DNA of 64,000 bases. Origin: Rhinolophus ferrumequinum. Its lineage: Eukaryota > Chordata > Mammalia > Chiroptera > Rhinolophidae. The stretch covers positions 41,822,187 through 41,886,186 of the forward strand of contig NC_046305.1 in the NCBI RefSeq assembly GCF_004115265.2, read 5' to 3'. Shown here in pieces: positions 30,323 through 42,399 of the stretch (position 1 is its first letter; the number at the start of each line of letters is the position of its first letter). Under the pieces are notes generated by a model, which saw nothing but the letters and a program-made list of their open reading frames with translations, was not told the origin of the DNA and did no database searches. A program made the position numbers and the translations under genes.

Positions 30323-33300
30323 TGGACAGTGGAGCACAGAGCCAGACGAAGAGTCTAGAAGCCTCTCCGTGGTTTCTTGGCCTACACACCCTCAGTCCAC
30401 ATTGTTTGGCCTACGCGCAAAGCACAGGCCCCCTTAGCAGCATCCTGCTGCTCTTGGGGACCTCTACGTGACCTGGTGCTCGCTACCTCTCCAGCAATGC
30501 AGGCCGTGTGGTACTATACACACCAGAGAGTCAGGGCCTCAGAGTCAGAAACACTGTTTGAACCCTGGCTCTGTCTCTTAGCCCTGTGGCCTTGGAACCA
30601 GAATTGTCTGAGCTGCAGATTCACCATTTGTCCAAAGGGCTGGTAGTGACTGCAAAGATTACGCAAGACAACAGGGATCCCGTGTCTGGAGCAGGGGAGG
30701 GTCCCCATTAATATGCTCCCCAAAGTCGGCCTCTCCGGGAGCCTTTCCTGCTGCTTCCGGCTCTCCCTGTGTAGCCACAACAGACTTGATCCCACCCAGG
30801 CATCTCTTCCCTAAGCTGGCTGTGCCCAGCTCCTTCAGTCACCTCGGGGTGCAGAGTGCCGTCTCGGTCTCTCTGGAGCATTTTCTCAAATACTGACTCC
30901 ATGGGAGTCCTTAGGAGCCTGTCTGAAAAGGCAAAATGGTCCAAGAAGGAGTTCCCATTCCACATTTTACAGTCTCCCCAGGGGTTCGGATGTGAGCCAG
31001 TACTCTACCATTCTCCAGTCGGCAATGTCTTGACTTAAGTGTGTCACCCAGAAGTGACCATTGCTAGGATGTTCTTTGACCAGCTTGGACCTGAGAGGCT
31101 GTCCCCTTCTGACTGCTTCCTGCCCTCCCCACTCAGTCCCCTGGGTATTCCTGTGTCACAAACAGGCATCGTCCCTCCAGCATCCTGCTCTGCTCTGCTC
31201 TTCTCTGCAACTGGGCAGCGGCTAGAGCCAGGAGCCCTGGCCTCTCCAACTGTGACCTTCTGTGCCCAGAATGTTCGTCCATGTAGAGGCCTGGGCAGAC
31301 AGCCTTGCAGGGCTCCCACAAGCCTGACTAGTTAATCTGTGGCTCCACTGTCCTCCCCAACAGGCTGGAGGGGTCATAGCTCCGTGAACATAGCCCCAGT
31401 TCACCAAAGACCCTGCTCTCTGAGAGGCCTGACCAGGATTCCAGAACAATCCCTGAGCAGGAGGGGCCCGCTGTGGAACAGCTGGTGGGGCTGGGGCTCG
31501 GCCTGTGACTAGGACCCAGAGGCCTGCAGAGAAAATGCCAGGTATCTCCAGTCCGGAGGCTGACCATGTCTCAAGAAGATTGTGGACAGCCACGAGGCCC
31601 TGGATGGGGCAGTGGCCTCTGTGACTCAGGAGAGGCACTCACTGCTCCTGACCCTTTAGTGCTCTCAGAATGTGGCCACTGGGCTGGAGGGGGTCTGAGA
31701 TAGTCCCACCATCCCTCAATTTCTGACTCCCTGAATCACTCCCTCGGACAGCGTGCCACAGACAGCCAAGACAGTCCCTGTCCCAGCCAGCCTGCTCTGA
31801 CAGATAGAGCATCGTTCCTTAGGCCTGCATCCCTGGAACATCTACCAAATGTGGACCACTTTTAAGGCAAGTCTTCAGGTATCTAGAGATAGTATCATGA
31901 CCTCCCGGAGCGGCCGAGACATCATCAGTGCCTGAACTCCTGGTTCAAATTAAACTCTTGGAACCTCAATTTCCTCATCTGTGCAGTGGAGACAACCACG
32001 GCTACTACTTACTGAGTGCTGGCCCCTGGTCAGGCCCTGCACTAAGCATGTCACGTGACCCGCACAGTGGTAATTTACACTAAGGTTTCCCAGCCCTTAA
32101 CCAGCCTCTTCCGTACTGGCTCCACGCGGCGTGGGAAGAGGTACCGGCTCCCTCTGCTGGACAGCAGGTGAATCGCAGGCAGGAAACCAGAGAAGGTGGA
32201 ATCACAGGCAGTCCCTGTGGGAGGGACCTCAGCGGTGGCTTGTCCCAGCCTGGTAGTTTACAGATGAGGAAACTGAGGTCAGGGCGGCCACCTCATTGGA
32301 TGGGCAGCTTGAAGTTTTCCTGCGTGGCCCCCCTACCGGGGAGCTCCCCTCACAGAGGGGAACTAGGCAGTTCAGTCCTAATGGACTCCCTGACCCCTCA
32401 AACTTCCTTGCGGTCCTATCCCACCTCGCTCTTCTGAGCTGCCCTTCTGTGGACACACGTGGGAGTTGCAGGCACATCTAAGTCTTGCCTGGATTTGCTC
32501 ATCCAGCTGGTAACAAAATTGGTGGGTGGAGACCCAAAGGGGCTTCCAGTCAGGAACACTAGCAGACTTGGAAGAATCTGGAAGTTTTATAGCTTCTCTG
32601 TGTTTGCTGTTCATGATAGCAGCTTTCATTTATTGAACCTTTTTCCAGGAGCCTTGTGACGTCCTTTATGGGTATTACTTCCTTTCCTTTTTTTTTTTTT
32701 TAATTTTCCCCCTTTCCTTTTAATACTACAAAGTAGGTATTAACAGGGCCATTTCATGAATGCAAAACTGAGGCTTGGAGACATAAAGAAATGGTCGCCT
32801 AGCTAGAAGAGCTGGGATATGAACTCGTGTTCTCTGATGTGAATGCCTTTCCACTAACTGCCCCAGTTTGTTCTTGCCTCCCTGTCCTATCAGCAATTAG
32901 TTACAGAACCTCGAAAACAAATAGGACTTTCCATCTCGACCGACCTGCTCTCCTCACCCACTGATCCTGGGCGAGAGCACCCACTCCTGCTTCAGCCACG
33001 GTCTGGGAGCTGAAGACACCTCCGCTGACGGCTCAGGCTCCAGTCTCTCTGCACCTCCGATCCAGCTCCATTGCCATCTGTTGGTCAGTTTTGGCCAATG
33101 TTTCCCAGACATTTCAAGTTCACCGAGCTCTCAGCTGAGCCTGCTCTCTCCATAGTCCCCACCTGCTCCTCTTCCTGTGTCCCCATCTCAGTCTGTGGTC
33201 CCACCATCCACTCCCCACCTCCGGTCACTGAGTCCTGTGTTTTTCTTCTTTAAATCTCCACTTTGCTCACTTTTCCTTCTCTGCTGTTCCTGCCTTAATT

Positions 33301-36300
33301 CAGACGTTCCCCTACGCCTTATCCTACCACAGCCTCCCAAACCTCCCATGTGATGCCTCTTTCCCAGGGAGTGTCCCTTCTGATTCCTCCCCACCTCTGC
33401 CCAACAGATCCTTCTAAAATTCAGATCTACACATGTCATCCTCCTGCTTACAAATGCTTCAGTTGCTCCCATTGTTTTAAGAAAAAAACAATCTCACTCC
33501 TTAGCTTTGCTCGTGGTACTTGAGATCTGCCTCTGCCTCTTCTCCAGTTCACACCCTTCCCACCTGAGCCCAGCTGCAGAGAGGAACCCGGAGCTCCAGA
33601 CCCTGCCCGGCTTCTTCCTCCCCTCGTGCTCGTCCTGGCCCTTCAGGCTCCCATCTCACCCCAAGCATGCCCTCGGCTGGAAGGCACCTGGACCCTCCTT
33701 GCCCTTCCGCTGGACCAGGGGTTGTGATCTGAGATGACACAGCCTCTTATATCTCTGCCAGAAGCCTTTATGCGAGATATTGGTAAGGATCTCAATGTTC
33801 TCTCCCACTAGATGATGAGATTCTTGAGAACAGGGTGTGTCTTTCTTGTGTAACACAAGCCAGAGCCTAGCACCGCATGTGTGATCACTGAGTGAATGAA
33901 TGGATGAATGAATGAATGAAGAAGGTAGATAGGAACCAGAAGTTAGGACGGCAGCAGCGGTGGAAAAGGAGGGAGTGGCCCCGAAGTCTGTTCTGAGGAG
34001 GGGGTTGGCGTCCGTTGGACCTGTATTTCTCCCATGTCACAAGTTCCGGGGAGGACAGGGGGCCTGGAGGCTGATGGGGGACCTATACGTTGAACTGAGA
34101 CCATCCTCCTCCGTCCCAATGGACCTGCCAGGCTCTCCAGGACGTTTGGGCTGTTGGGAGGAATGCAAGCCTGAGGTTCTCCCCCGCTCCCGGGAACTGA
34201 TTAGTCACTGTGTGCGGGGCCCTGTGCTGCACCCCGAGCTTGTGCACACTCCAGTGTGACCATCATTTGGTCCAGGTGCAAATGAGACTAGGATGGGCAC
34301 CAGCTAAGGAAACAGGATTGAGCTCTGGCCAAGGGCAGCAGAGCGAGGATGCCGGGAGCTGGGCAGTCAGTCAGGAGCTGGGACTTGAAATGGTTCTTGG
34401 AGCAGAGAGAAAAGGCAAGGGCACTGCTGAAGAGGGGACAGCCTGGTAGAGGCGGGAGGTCAGGGCACACAGGCAAGTGTGTTCCAGGGACAAAGAATAG
34501 TTGCTTTTCCTGGCGCCATGGGTTTTAGGAGGGAGTGGTGGGAAATCGGTTGGGAAAGTGTTACTGGAACCAGGTCCCTGGAGCTTCGCCTCCAACCTCA
34601 CCAGTTGAGGGGCCATTCCCTCGGAGACCAGCAGGGGGCAGGACTGATCCACCATGTTTCCTTAGCCCGGGTTTGGGGTAGAGTGGCCCTTCTGGGCTTG
34701 GGAGGAACTCCAGGCCCCATTGGAACAAGCCAGCTGTGCACAACTGGACGTAGGGGTAGGCTCGCTCCTTTTTTCAGAAGGTCAGAGTATGGCCAGTGAA
34801 GCTGCCAGGTCAGGTGATCTGATCTGACAGCCCTGGGGCGGGCGCCCACCCTTTCTGGGCATACATCCCCACCCTAGTCAGCTCTCCAGCTGTGCCCCTT
34901 TGCCTTTAGTATTCCAGCCCCTCTCTTCCAGTGGAGGGAGCCCCAGCATCACTGGGTATTTGAATTGGGCCCCTCAGGACACCCTAGCACCTTGGAACCA
35001 AACCAAATCCAAGGACGCAACTAGGGATAAAGAAGTCCCATTCCCTGAGCTTACTCGCTTCCCTAACGAGGCTGAGGCAAGGTTGCCAGGATGGGGGAGG
35101 TCATTCATGTGCGTATTTGACAAAGATCTATCCAACAGTCTCAGTGCTAGAGACAGGGACACAAGATGGAAGGGCAGCATTCCAGCCCAGGGACCCAGAG
35201 CACAGCACGAACAGTGCCTGTGACTCAGCCAGTAAGCACTGGAAGGGCCATGACAAGTAAGTGCCTAGAAACTCTGAGCAGGACAGATTCTTCTGCTCAG
35301 CCAGGGCTGCAGAAGCTTTGACAAAGGAGGTGATCCTGGAGCTAGGCCTGAAACACGAGTAAGATTTTGCCGGATGGAGGGGTGCAGGAGGGGTACTTCG
35401 GACAAGGAACCAGCCTGAGCAGAGGCACAGAGGTGAGGCTGTGTTTAGAGGATATTGATGAGCAGATATAGTTATATATGCTTCCGCCTCAGCTTGATTG
35501 AGATATGATTGACATGAATGCAAAACTTGATGTAAATTGAAGGCGGACAACATAATGAATTGATATACGTATATATTGCGGAATGATTACCACCATAAGG
35601 TTACTTAACTATATGCTTTTGAATGACAACTTGTTGCATGGCAAACATTGTGCTATATATTTTATTTATATCATTTCTTGTTCTCACATCAACCCTCAAG
35701 GTGCCACGATCCCCACTTTGCAGATGGAAAGACTGAGGGTCAGGGAAGCAAAGGGACAGCCCCAGCAAGGAGCTGACAGCCCAGCTAAGCACCATGTGAC
35801 CACACTCTGCCTCCACAGGACTGGATTTAAGGTGGGGTGGGTGGGTGGGAGGAATCACACGAAGACCAGAAAAGTCTTCCTCTCCCAGAAGAGCCTACCC
35901 TTGGCTCCAGCATCTCTGGCAAGGCTGTAAGATCGTCTGGTCAGAAACCTGTTCTCAAACAGCCAGCTATCGGTGGGCCTTTTCACATTTTCTTTTCTTT
36001 TTAGAAAAGATTTTGTGCAGACCCCGTTCTCGTGGGTCAGAGATTTTGTCCAGTCCTGAGAGAAAGAGATGGGGGAGCACTGAGAAGGGGTGAGAGGAGA
36101 AGGGGCTGGACCACGCCGCCAGGGCAAGTCCGCCTGCCTCTCCACGGCTTGTGCTGGCATGAAAGGGTTGGCTTCTCTCTCCAGTCTTCATTTGTCTCCT
36201 GTCTGAGTGGGAGAGGGGTGCTGAGAGGGCAGGCCTCCCTCCGTGGACCTCCTCTTCCAGAGGAAAGAGAGGCCAGTGCTTACAGGGCTCCTCTCCTCTG

Positions 36301-36370
36301 CAGAGGACCCTCCAAGCCTCCCCACTCTGGGCCTTGGGACTGGCGCTCTCATCTTTTTCTTGCCAGGGGC
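30322..36370. other. Intergenic with MIR and L2 fragments
   Basis: No gene recognised. MIR fragments: about 30530-30675 (plus), 31925-32085 (two partial, opposite orientation), 32615-32865 (minus) and 35640-35815 (minus). An L2 3' end with (AATG)n lies at about 33770-33930. An L1 3' end fragment is at about 35485-35615 ('tgattgagatatgattgaca'). Confidence 0.55.
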
Positions 36371-36374
36371 CCCT

Positions 36375-36485
36375 TCAAAAATCAATTTATATACAAATAT
36401 CAAATCATTTTGCTGTATACCTGAAACTAATATAATGTATATGTCAATCATACCTCAATAAAAAAATCAATTTAAAAATAAAAGT
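36375..36485 (+). repeat. L1 3' terminus with poly-A
   Basis: The text 'ctgtatacctgaaactaata', then 'caatcatacctcaataaaaa', is the typical 3' end of a laurasiatherian L1. Confidence 0.75.
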
Positions 36486-37385
36486 TGTGGTAAATAATAT
36501 CACAGCAGAGAAGGACATATAGGAATTAAAAGCATTCTACCCACCCCTTTCCCTTGTCCCATCCTGGTCCCCAGGGAATCGTTCTTAACAATGCCTTGTT
36601 TATCTCTAAGATACGCTCTTTATAAGATTAGCACACGTAGGTACAAGTCACTATATGTGCTTTTTTTTTTTTAACACAATGGGACCACACTATAATACTA
36701 TTTTACAGCTTGCTTTTTTTTTTCCACTTAATGTCATATCTTGGACATCTTTTTGTGTTAATATCTGTAGATCTACCCATTCTTTGTAATGACTGCAAAA
36801 TCCACTGTAAAGACTTGAGTGACCAGATTCTTTTTTTTTTTTTGATGCATACTTAGTCTGCTTCCGGTTTTTGCCGTTGTGAACAGTGCTGAGATCAACA
36901 ACTGTTATTTGTCGATTAATTGCCAGCTGCCTAAAATTTGAATATATGCTTTCAAATTGCCTTCAAAAAACACTGTAACAATTTACAGTTCTACCAATAG
37001 TGAACGTGAACACCCATTTCCTTACGTCTGTACCAACACTGATGTTAAACTTGTAAATCTCTGCTGACTTGATAGGTGAAAAACGATATGTCATTGAAAG
37101 TTTTCAATGCCTTTAGGAGTGAGGCTGAGCAGATTTCCCTATATTTGGTAGCTGTTTGATTTCTTCCCCCTCCCCTTTTGTGAATCCCATGTTATTGGCC
37201 TTTGACCATTTTGGGGAGGGCTATTCATCTTTTTTTCATTTATTTGTAGTAGCTCTTTGTATATTAAGGAAATAAACATCTAAGATCCCTTTTATTATTT
37301 CCTCCACTACCAGCTCCATGTTTGGAAAGATTTTGTGAAGTAGCAGTTGTTTAGCGATTACTTCTCTCTCCATTTTCTTAATCTG
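36486..37385 (-). repeat. Old L1 3' fragment, antisense
   Basis: Antisense L1 3' text: 'ttggacatctttttgtgtta', 'gaacagtgctgagatcaaca', 'aacaatttacagttctacca'. It resembles the L1 at 480-2140. Both are diverged. Confidence 0.65.
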
Positions 37386-39563
37386 ATACTTGTACACAGA
37401 CCCTCAGAATGTTTATCAGCTCAAGCTGGCCAGTGTTTCTGCATTGCATTGATGTAATTCCAGCCCAAAGCAGAGCCTTGGAATTTTTGTGAATCCCAGA
37501 AGCCTCACCATGGCTAAATGTAAGATGTCTGTTGATTTTCTGAAATATTTGAAGCGGCCTGAGGAACCCTGGAGGGCTGGGGCCCTGGAGTGGGCGCCGC
37601 AGCCCCAACCGGTCCCTTCAGTGTAGCTCACTTGAGCAGCAGTGTGGTCTGCACCTGTGTGCGTCCCTCCAGCTGTGGATTCTTCCATTCTGTTGAGTGG
37701 GCCGAGTGTTTGCATAGTTTTCCCTTTGTTTACAGGCACTGCCGGGTGTGGGTCTCTCTTTCCTTCCAGAAAGTCCCTGAGGCAGGACTGAGTCTGCCCC
37801 CGAGCCAGGCCTACTGGGACTTTAAGGGTGCTGAGTTCTGGGGATTGAGGAGGAGAGAGACAGGAAGAGGCTCCCTGCTGGCCCGACTGCTCTGGCCTCT
37901 CCACTTCCTCAGGGAAATCTCCCCAGAGCCATGTCCCATTCCTTTGAGGGTGGGTGTAAGTACCGGGGCAAGATGAGAGGTGGTTTTCAGAGCCTCAAAT
38001 TAGGGAATGGGGTGCTAGACACAAAATATAGGCCTGTGTGTCTTAAGGAGAAAAGAGGGGCACAGAAGGTGTCGGAGTGGGTGCAGAGGGGGAGGGGAGG
38101 CCCCGGGTTGTGGGGATAGTTTCAGGCTTCTGGGCACCCACCTCCAATCTAAAGGTGGTTTCACTTGGGTGACACAGTTCCCTCTCGATTCTGGGATGTG
38201 TGTGTGGGGGTGACTCTAAGATCCCAGTGGGGGTGGGGGACAGGGTGGCGGAAGGAGACCAGGAATCTGGTGGAGCCTTATTGCTGGCTGAGAAGCCCCA
38301 GGGTGGGGGGTGTGACTTTTATGAGGCGGCCACATTCCTGCCTGAGGGACTGTGGGGTGATTGACGGTTTGGCTCTGATACTGGGAGCAGCACGGGGAAG
38401 AGTCGGAGGAAGCCAGGAAGAAACTCTGAACTGACGTCCCTGGAGCCCCTGGTTCCCAGGGCTGTGTGGGCGCCAGGGGGACTGGCACCTCCATTGCACC
38501 CAGGATGCCCGCCTGGGCTGGAGAAGGAGACTTTGGGCTGAGGTGGAGTGTTCTCCGGCCTCTTCCCACTAATGCACCCCAGCCTTCCGGGGCGTGAGGG
38601 CTTGCTCTATTCTTTGCCTGGAGAGCAGACCAGACCGAGGCTGGAAGGGGGCACAGCCAGGGCAAAGGCCAGAGGCTGTTCTGGCAATGTGCCTGGGGCA
38701 AGTGACTCACCTGCCAGAGAGTGAGGTTCCTCTTCACAACAGGGCCAGCAGCTCACATCCTGCCTGTCTCCACTCCCCTTGGATGTTACCTCCTTGGCTC
38801 CATCAGCCCACTGGAGTCTCTGAGGGGCAGTGAGAAAACACCACCCTTCCTTCCAAACGGTTGACTTTGGTCTGCAGGAAGATAATCTCACTAAACACAT
38901 AAATCTATCGGGACAATGAATTTGAATGGCGCTCCAACGTACAGTGCGACTCAGTAGGTGATGATGGACAGCAAGTGGTGACAGGCGACATTGGGGATGT
39001 GGTGAACAATGTGGCTTCAGGGCCAGAGCTGGACAGACAGGGGCAAACCCAGCCATGTGGGAGATGGCTCTGCGGGCTGGTCCCACATCTGCCAAGGGGG
39101 CTGGCAGGACCGATCACTCTGGCTGCTGTGAAGGTTAGGTGGCAGCTGGCATGCTCAGTGAGGGGCCGGGGGTCAAGGGCTCTTGCTCTCTGGTGGCCCT
39201 TCTCCCTCTCCCAGCCCAGCCCTGCCCACCAAGCCCCTCTGAGTCTGACTCTCTTGGCTGATTGTTCTCATCTGTAAAATGGGTAGGGCTTGAAGTCCCT
39301 TTCAGCTCTCGAGTTTGATGACCAGTCTCTACCAGTAGCTCGGCCTGCACTGTCTGGCTCCACGACCCAGTTAGTAGGCTGTATTCAAGGAGTCGGCGTA
39401 GGCCCAGAACTCAGAAACAGCTGATTTGGTGGGAGAGGGGTCAGGAAAGGCCTGGAACATGAGGGTGGAGTAGGGTCCTTAGCTGGAGGTGAGAAAGGAG
39501 GTACTTGGTGGTAGATGACATAGGACATGTATGTACATGTGTGTATGTGTGACTGATGTTAAC

Positions 39564-39601
<38 letters not shown>

Positions 39602-42100
39602 TGGAGTCTCCAAAAATAACATCTGTCCCATTTTCTTGAGCTGGCCCGATGGAGGCAGGGTCTGTCCTGGAGCTGCCTGGGCACTGTGTGTTGGGGGTAG
39701 ATGTGATAAAACGTACCCCTTGATAAGGCCACAAACCTAAGGATTCTCAATTTGTTTGGTGTGCTTTGGGGATTTCGGATTTTTTTAATGCCCCTGCCAC
39801 CTGGGAAATCAAGACCTTCTGTTTACTTCGTTCTCTCAAGGAACGTGCTGAGCTCAGCCCAGGACACTGTACTCTAGGTCCAGAGACCGGCCTGTGGTCC
39901 CAGAGATAAAGGGGAATAAGACATGATTTCCATGGCCCCTGGGCCACAGCCCGGTGGGGCAATGCCGAGAGCAGGCAGATGGCTTGGGCTGTGGTGGCAC
40001 AGAGGGCTGCTTGCTCTGCCTGGGATGGGCAGCAGGAGGCTGCACTGCCAAGGTGGCCTTGAGCCTACACTGGAGACCAGATGGGCATCAGCATGGTCCC
40101 CGTGGTGGGGACAGCCACCACAGGCTGAGGTCCCACCGTGCAAGCTCTCAGAGGTGTGAAAGAACACAGGCAGTCAGAGAACTGGAGTTCGATAAATACA
40201 GAACTCCAAACCAACTTGTGCCCCAGAAGGTTGTTTAACGGGGACCAACCTTGGGGTCAGGTGTTCTTGAGGAAATGGGATTTCAACTAAAGGATGGCGT
40301 GCCAGCTGTGAACAGGGCAGGGAAGGGGCCCCCAGGCACAGGGCATGAATGAAAGGCTCTGGAGGGGGGAACAAGCTTGGGGGACCTGGGGGGGCTGACT
40401 AGGCTGGGCTAGGCGAGGACTTGCAGAAGGGCACGAGTGAAAGATTTCGTTTGAGTGACCTCACAACAATAAAACTCTTTCTCTAGCTCTTTTCTCTTCG
40501 ACCTGGGTTCCTGGAGCTTCTCTCTGCCTTCTTTGCCCTCAGTGTCCATTCTGTATGTTGAGAACTGGGCCCTTAGAGGAGGTCTCAGGCCCCTGCCCCC
40601 TCCCTGGACCAAGGGGCAGCTGATTAAAAGCAGATGCCTTTCCCTGGTGGGGCCCTGCGGGAGCGGCGAGGCCGTGGTGGGCCGGCTCCCCACTGCTGAC
40701 CTCAGACTTGCACCGCTGGCATGTCCAGGCCGCAGACTCTCTGTCAGCAAAGCCGCATCCGTCCTGCAGAGAGACGGTCACTGTGGCTGCCCACACCTCC
40801 AAACCATCAATTTCCCTGCCACGGTGAGAAACCTCCTGTGCTCCCCGGTGAGGGCTCAGCCTGGAGACCCAGCTGGAGGTGGGGGAGATGCCAAGTAGGT
40901 TCTTGGAAGGCACAAGGCTGGGCGGGGTCTCTGTCACCCTTACCTGGTTCCTCGGCACACCTGTACCAGCACAATCACAAAGGAAGCCACCATTATCTTA
41001 TATGTCATGTGCTGGGCTCTGTGCTGAGTGCTTTACGTGCTTCCGCTGAATCCTCACAAACAACTTCATAAGGTCCATACTGGTGGCAAGGTGCATGACT
41101 GAGGCTCAAAGAGGGTACTTTGTCACACAGCTGGTGGGTGGCAGCACTGGGGTTTGAACAAGGTCCTTGGGCTCTAAAGGCCATGACCCCAGTGGCCTGC
41201 TGCAGTTGCTCTTAAAGGAGCCCAGGTCAGTTCCAGGCTCCTCAGGCCCCAGCGGCCCCTGGAGGCTGGAGTCTTAGCACTGAGATGGACACAGAGAACG
41301 GTGGAGCAGCCTCTGGGTGGTGGGAGGCCCTTTGTCCCGCAGCCTGAGTTCTGGACACTGTCAAGGGCGGTATGCTTGCTGTTGACCTACACCCAGGAGT
41401 CCCTTCACAGAGTGGAGTTACAATTTTGATGGTTGTCTCTGAATCCCTCTGGGAGGGAATCCCTCCCTTACTCCTTCCCTTGTGGGGCTGCTGTCTCCAC
41501 TAGGTCCTGCCATCATGTTCCCCAGCTCCCACCATGCACCTGAGGAGTCCAGAGTTCCCTAGGGTTCTCCCAGAGATGCCTCCCGGGTCTTTCAGCAACG
41601 CTAGCACTACCCTGATTGTCCCTCACTCTCAGGCTGCCCTAGAAATGCATCCTCTTTCCTTTGCTCCCACAGGCTGCCCCCTGCTTCTGGCAGACCCATC
41701 CGCTTCCCCACTCCCTGGTTTTCCTGGTTTATTTTTCCTCTTCTGTGCAGTCCGGCTTCTCTGCTTGATCCCCTCCTTCAGATAGATCTTTGCGCTCTGT
41801 CGCTCGGCCAGTCAGTCAACCAGCATTCATTGACCCATATGGACATATTGGTGGAACTCAGGCTCTGGCACCAGGCGCTGGAGGTACCGGAATCCAACCC
41901 TTTCACCCCCTGTTCCAGGAGCTCACATCTGCTGCTCCTGGAACATAGAGAGAAGGCTCCACTGCTGTCCTGGCCTCAACTTTGCCTTTTCCCTGTCTAG
42001 TTACCGAGAAGAAAAGTAGTATTGGCAGGATGCCCCACTGGAGGCCACTTCTCTGTTCCTCCCACCTCCCCTTTGCTTCCATCTCCTCCTCCCCCTCCGG
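37386..42100. other. Intergenic, GC-rich
   Basis: No gene recognised. Contains a (TG)n tract (39566-39600), an ancient repeat of the same unnamed type as at 28.2 kb (about 40190-40400) and a minus-strand MIR (about 40985-41190; 'gtcacacagctggtgggtgg'). Confidence 0.5.
39566..39600 (+). repeat. (GT)n microsatellite
   Basis: About 17 uninterrupted GT units. Confidence 0.96.
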
Positions 42101-42104
42101 TTCA

Positions 42105-42399
42105 AGCCTTTGTTTTCCAGTCTAGTTGTGTAGGATACAGCTCCTTGGCCCATGCTGGTATTATGAGCCTTGCACTGAGTCAGTCGGTCGCCAGTTGTGT
42201 CGGCCACTGGTGGGCATGGGTGCCAGCAGCTCAGCGTGGCACCCGCGCAGCGCGCAGCAGCCCAGCTCCAGGGAGAGCTGTTGTTCACAATCTTAGCTGT
42301 AGAGGGCGCAGCTCATTGGCCCATGTGGGAATCGAACCGGCGACCTCAGAGTTAGGAGCACGGCGCTCCAACCCCCCTGAGCCACCAGGCTTGGCCCAT
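42105..42399 (-). repeat. tRNA SINE with a distinct middle module
   Basis: The head lies at about 42399 (minus strand, 'gggccaagcctggtggctca') with B-box-like 'ccggttcgattcccacatgg'. The body carries a 'gctgagctgctggcaccca' type module absent from the other SINEs here, so it belongs to a third subfamily. Confidence 0.8.
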